From: Chitinibacter sp. SCUT-21
Lineage (GTDB): Bacteria; Pseudomonadota; Gammaproteobacteria; Burkholderiales; Chitinibacteraceae
Length of the DNA: 64,000 nucleotides
Direction: 5' to 3'
Assembly (NCBI GenBank): GCA_041874755.1
Contig: CP102611.1
Coordinates: 3,348,001 to 3,412,000 of the forward strand
Position numbers and translations under genes: made by a program. A model generated the notes under the pieces. That model was not told the DNA's origin. It saw only the letters and a list, made by a program, of their open reading frames with translations, and searched no databases. Below are positions 63,428-64,000 of the stretch, one piece after another. The number at the start of each line of letters is the position of its first letter. Within the stretch, counting starts at the first letter, position 1.

Positions 63428-64000
63428 ATGACCGACACGCAATTAGGCGCGCTAATCATCGCCGGCGCATTTGTTGGCGCGGTATTTGCCTATAACCAGT
63501 GGCAAGAATATCGCTATAAAAAACAAGCAAACAAAGCCTTTGCCCGTAATCAGGACGATGTGCTGATCAATACCCCAAAAAACTTGGTGCGCAAAGGCGA
63601 TGCGCAGCGTCTTGAGCCTGTGTTTGGCGCGAGCAACGTGGCCGAAAAATCCGAGCCAATGCTCGATAATGAGCCAGAAAATTCGTCAGCTCCCGAATAT
63701 GATGTTCCACAGTTTAGTGCGCCAGCTGTGCGTTATGATGAAGACATGCCGGATGATATTCCCGATCTTCCTCCGTCATACCGCTCAGCGTATGTTGTGC
63801 CAGCAAAGACTGAATCTGAATTGGCGCCTTATACCCCTGAAGTAAAGCCTTTGGATGATGTGCCCAAATTCTTGATCGCTGAGGATAAAGGTGCCACCAC
63901 AGCCGCAGCTGCGGTCCCGCCAGTCTTGGCGCAGGAAGAGGGCGAGGCGCTGGTAACTAGCTTAATCGATCCCTCGCTTGATTTTATCGCTGAAGTGCAT
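63428..64000 (+). CDS. zipA: Cell division protein ZipA, N-terminal part, cut by the window edge
   Basis: ZipA anchors FtsZ to the inner membrane during division. Only the first 191 codons are present, with no stop before the edge. A membrane segment lies near 6-22 (LGALIIAGAFVGAVFAYNQW), followed by a basic stretch and a long acidic, Pro-rich linker. The sequence ends (LIDPSLDFIAEVH) at the point where the C-terminal FtsZ-binding domain should begin. The linker is low complexity, so the assignment leans on layout and on what is known of ZipA neighbours in betaproteobacteria. Confidence 0.82.
   Translation, partial: MTDTQLGALIIAGAFVGAVFAYNQWQEYRYKKQANKAFARNQDDVLINTPKNLVRKGDAQRLEPVFGASNVAEKSEPMLDNEPENSSAPEYDVPQFSAPAVRYDEDMPDDIPDLPPSYRSAYVVPAKTESELAPYTPEVKPLDDVPKFLIAEDKGATTAAAAVPPVLAQEEGEALVTSLIDPSLDFIAEVH

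Overview
The window is a 64 kb stretch of a betaproteobacterial chromosome, most likely order Neisseriales and plausibly the Chitinibacter/Deefgea group. This placement is inferred from gene content and order (nadB diverging from rpoE-rseABC-degP-grx-lepA-lepB-DUF4845-rnc-era-recO; lolA-rarA-serS; serC-pheA-hisC; DUF3460), from roughly 50% GC, and from an apparent chitin-binding module on a minor pilin. No rRNA is present to confirm it. Nearly all DNA is coding, and no prophage, insertion sequence or CRISPR array was seen.

Layout. 1-11.8 kb: nadB, then a long plus-strand run for envelope stress (sigma-E, its anti-sigma system, a DegP/HtrA protease), translation and secretion (LepA, signal peptidase I), and RNA processing and repair (RNase III, Era, RecO). 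12-14.2 kb: a SpoIIAA-like protein and a 571-residue protein of unknown role with a possible PilZ-like C-terminal region. 14.2-17.2 kb: a three-gene MacAB/DevBCA-type exporter (adaptor, permease, ATPase) on the minus strand. 17.3-22 kb: an orphan ORF, a periplasmic amidase, a solute-binding protein and a large Orn/Lys/Arg decarboxylase. 22-25.1 kb: a minor-pilin operon (fimT-pilW-pilX-pilV); the last protein ends in what looks like a carbohydrate/chitin-binding module. 25.1-27.1 kb: a repeat-rich intergenic region and an isolated FRG-domain gene. 27.1-32.3 kb: hrpA and a membrane protein with PAS-like segments but no output domain. 32.4-33.7 kb: a tandem array of five tRNA-Val(UAC) and five tRNA-Asp(GUC) genes with a 208-bp period, a good promoter and a truncated tRNA-Asp relic.

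33.7-42 kb: a small helical protein, a PilZ protein, an ArnD-like protein that seems to lack its metal ligands, a DHH phosphoesterase, an NfeD/SPFH pair, serS, rarA, lolA and an OmpA-family protein. 42.4-51.8 kb: gyrA, two thioesterases, serC, pheA, a LOG-family protein, two acetyltransferases, hisC and DUF3460. 51.8-56.3 kb: a small membrane protein, two paralogous LivK-type lipoproteins with no transporter genes beside them, and an EF-hand-like protein. 56.4-64 kb: radC, coaBC, dut, a glycerophosphodiesterase, a patatin-like outer-membrane phospholipase, the Mrp/ApbC ATPase and the start of zipA, cut by the window edge.

Most of the window is ordinary housekeeping DNA. The most interesting points are the pilin-CBM fusion, the tRNA array with signs of expansion and decay, the ArnD-like pseudoenzyme, and the repeat-flanked FRG gene.
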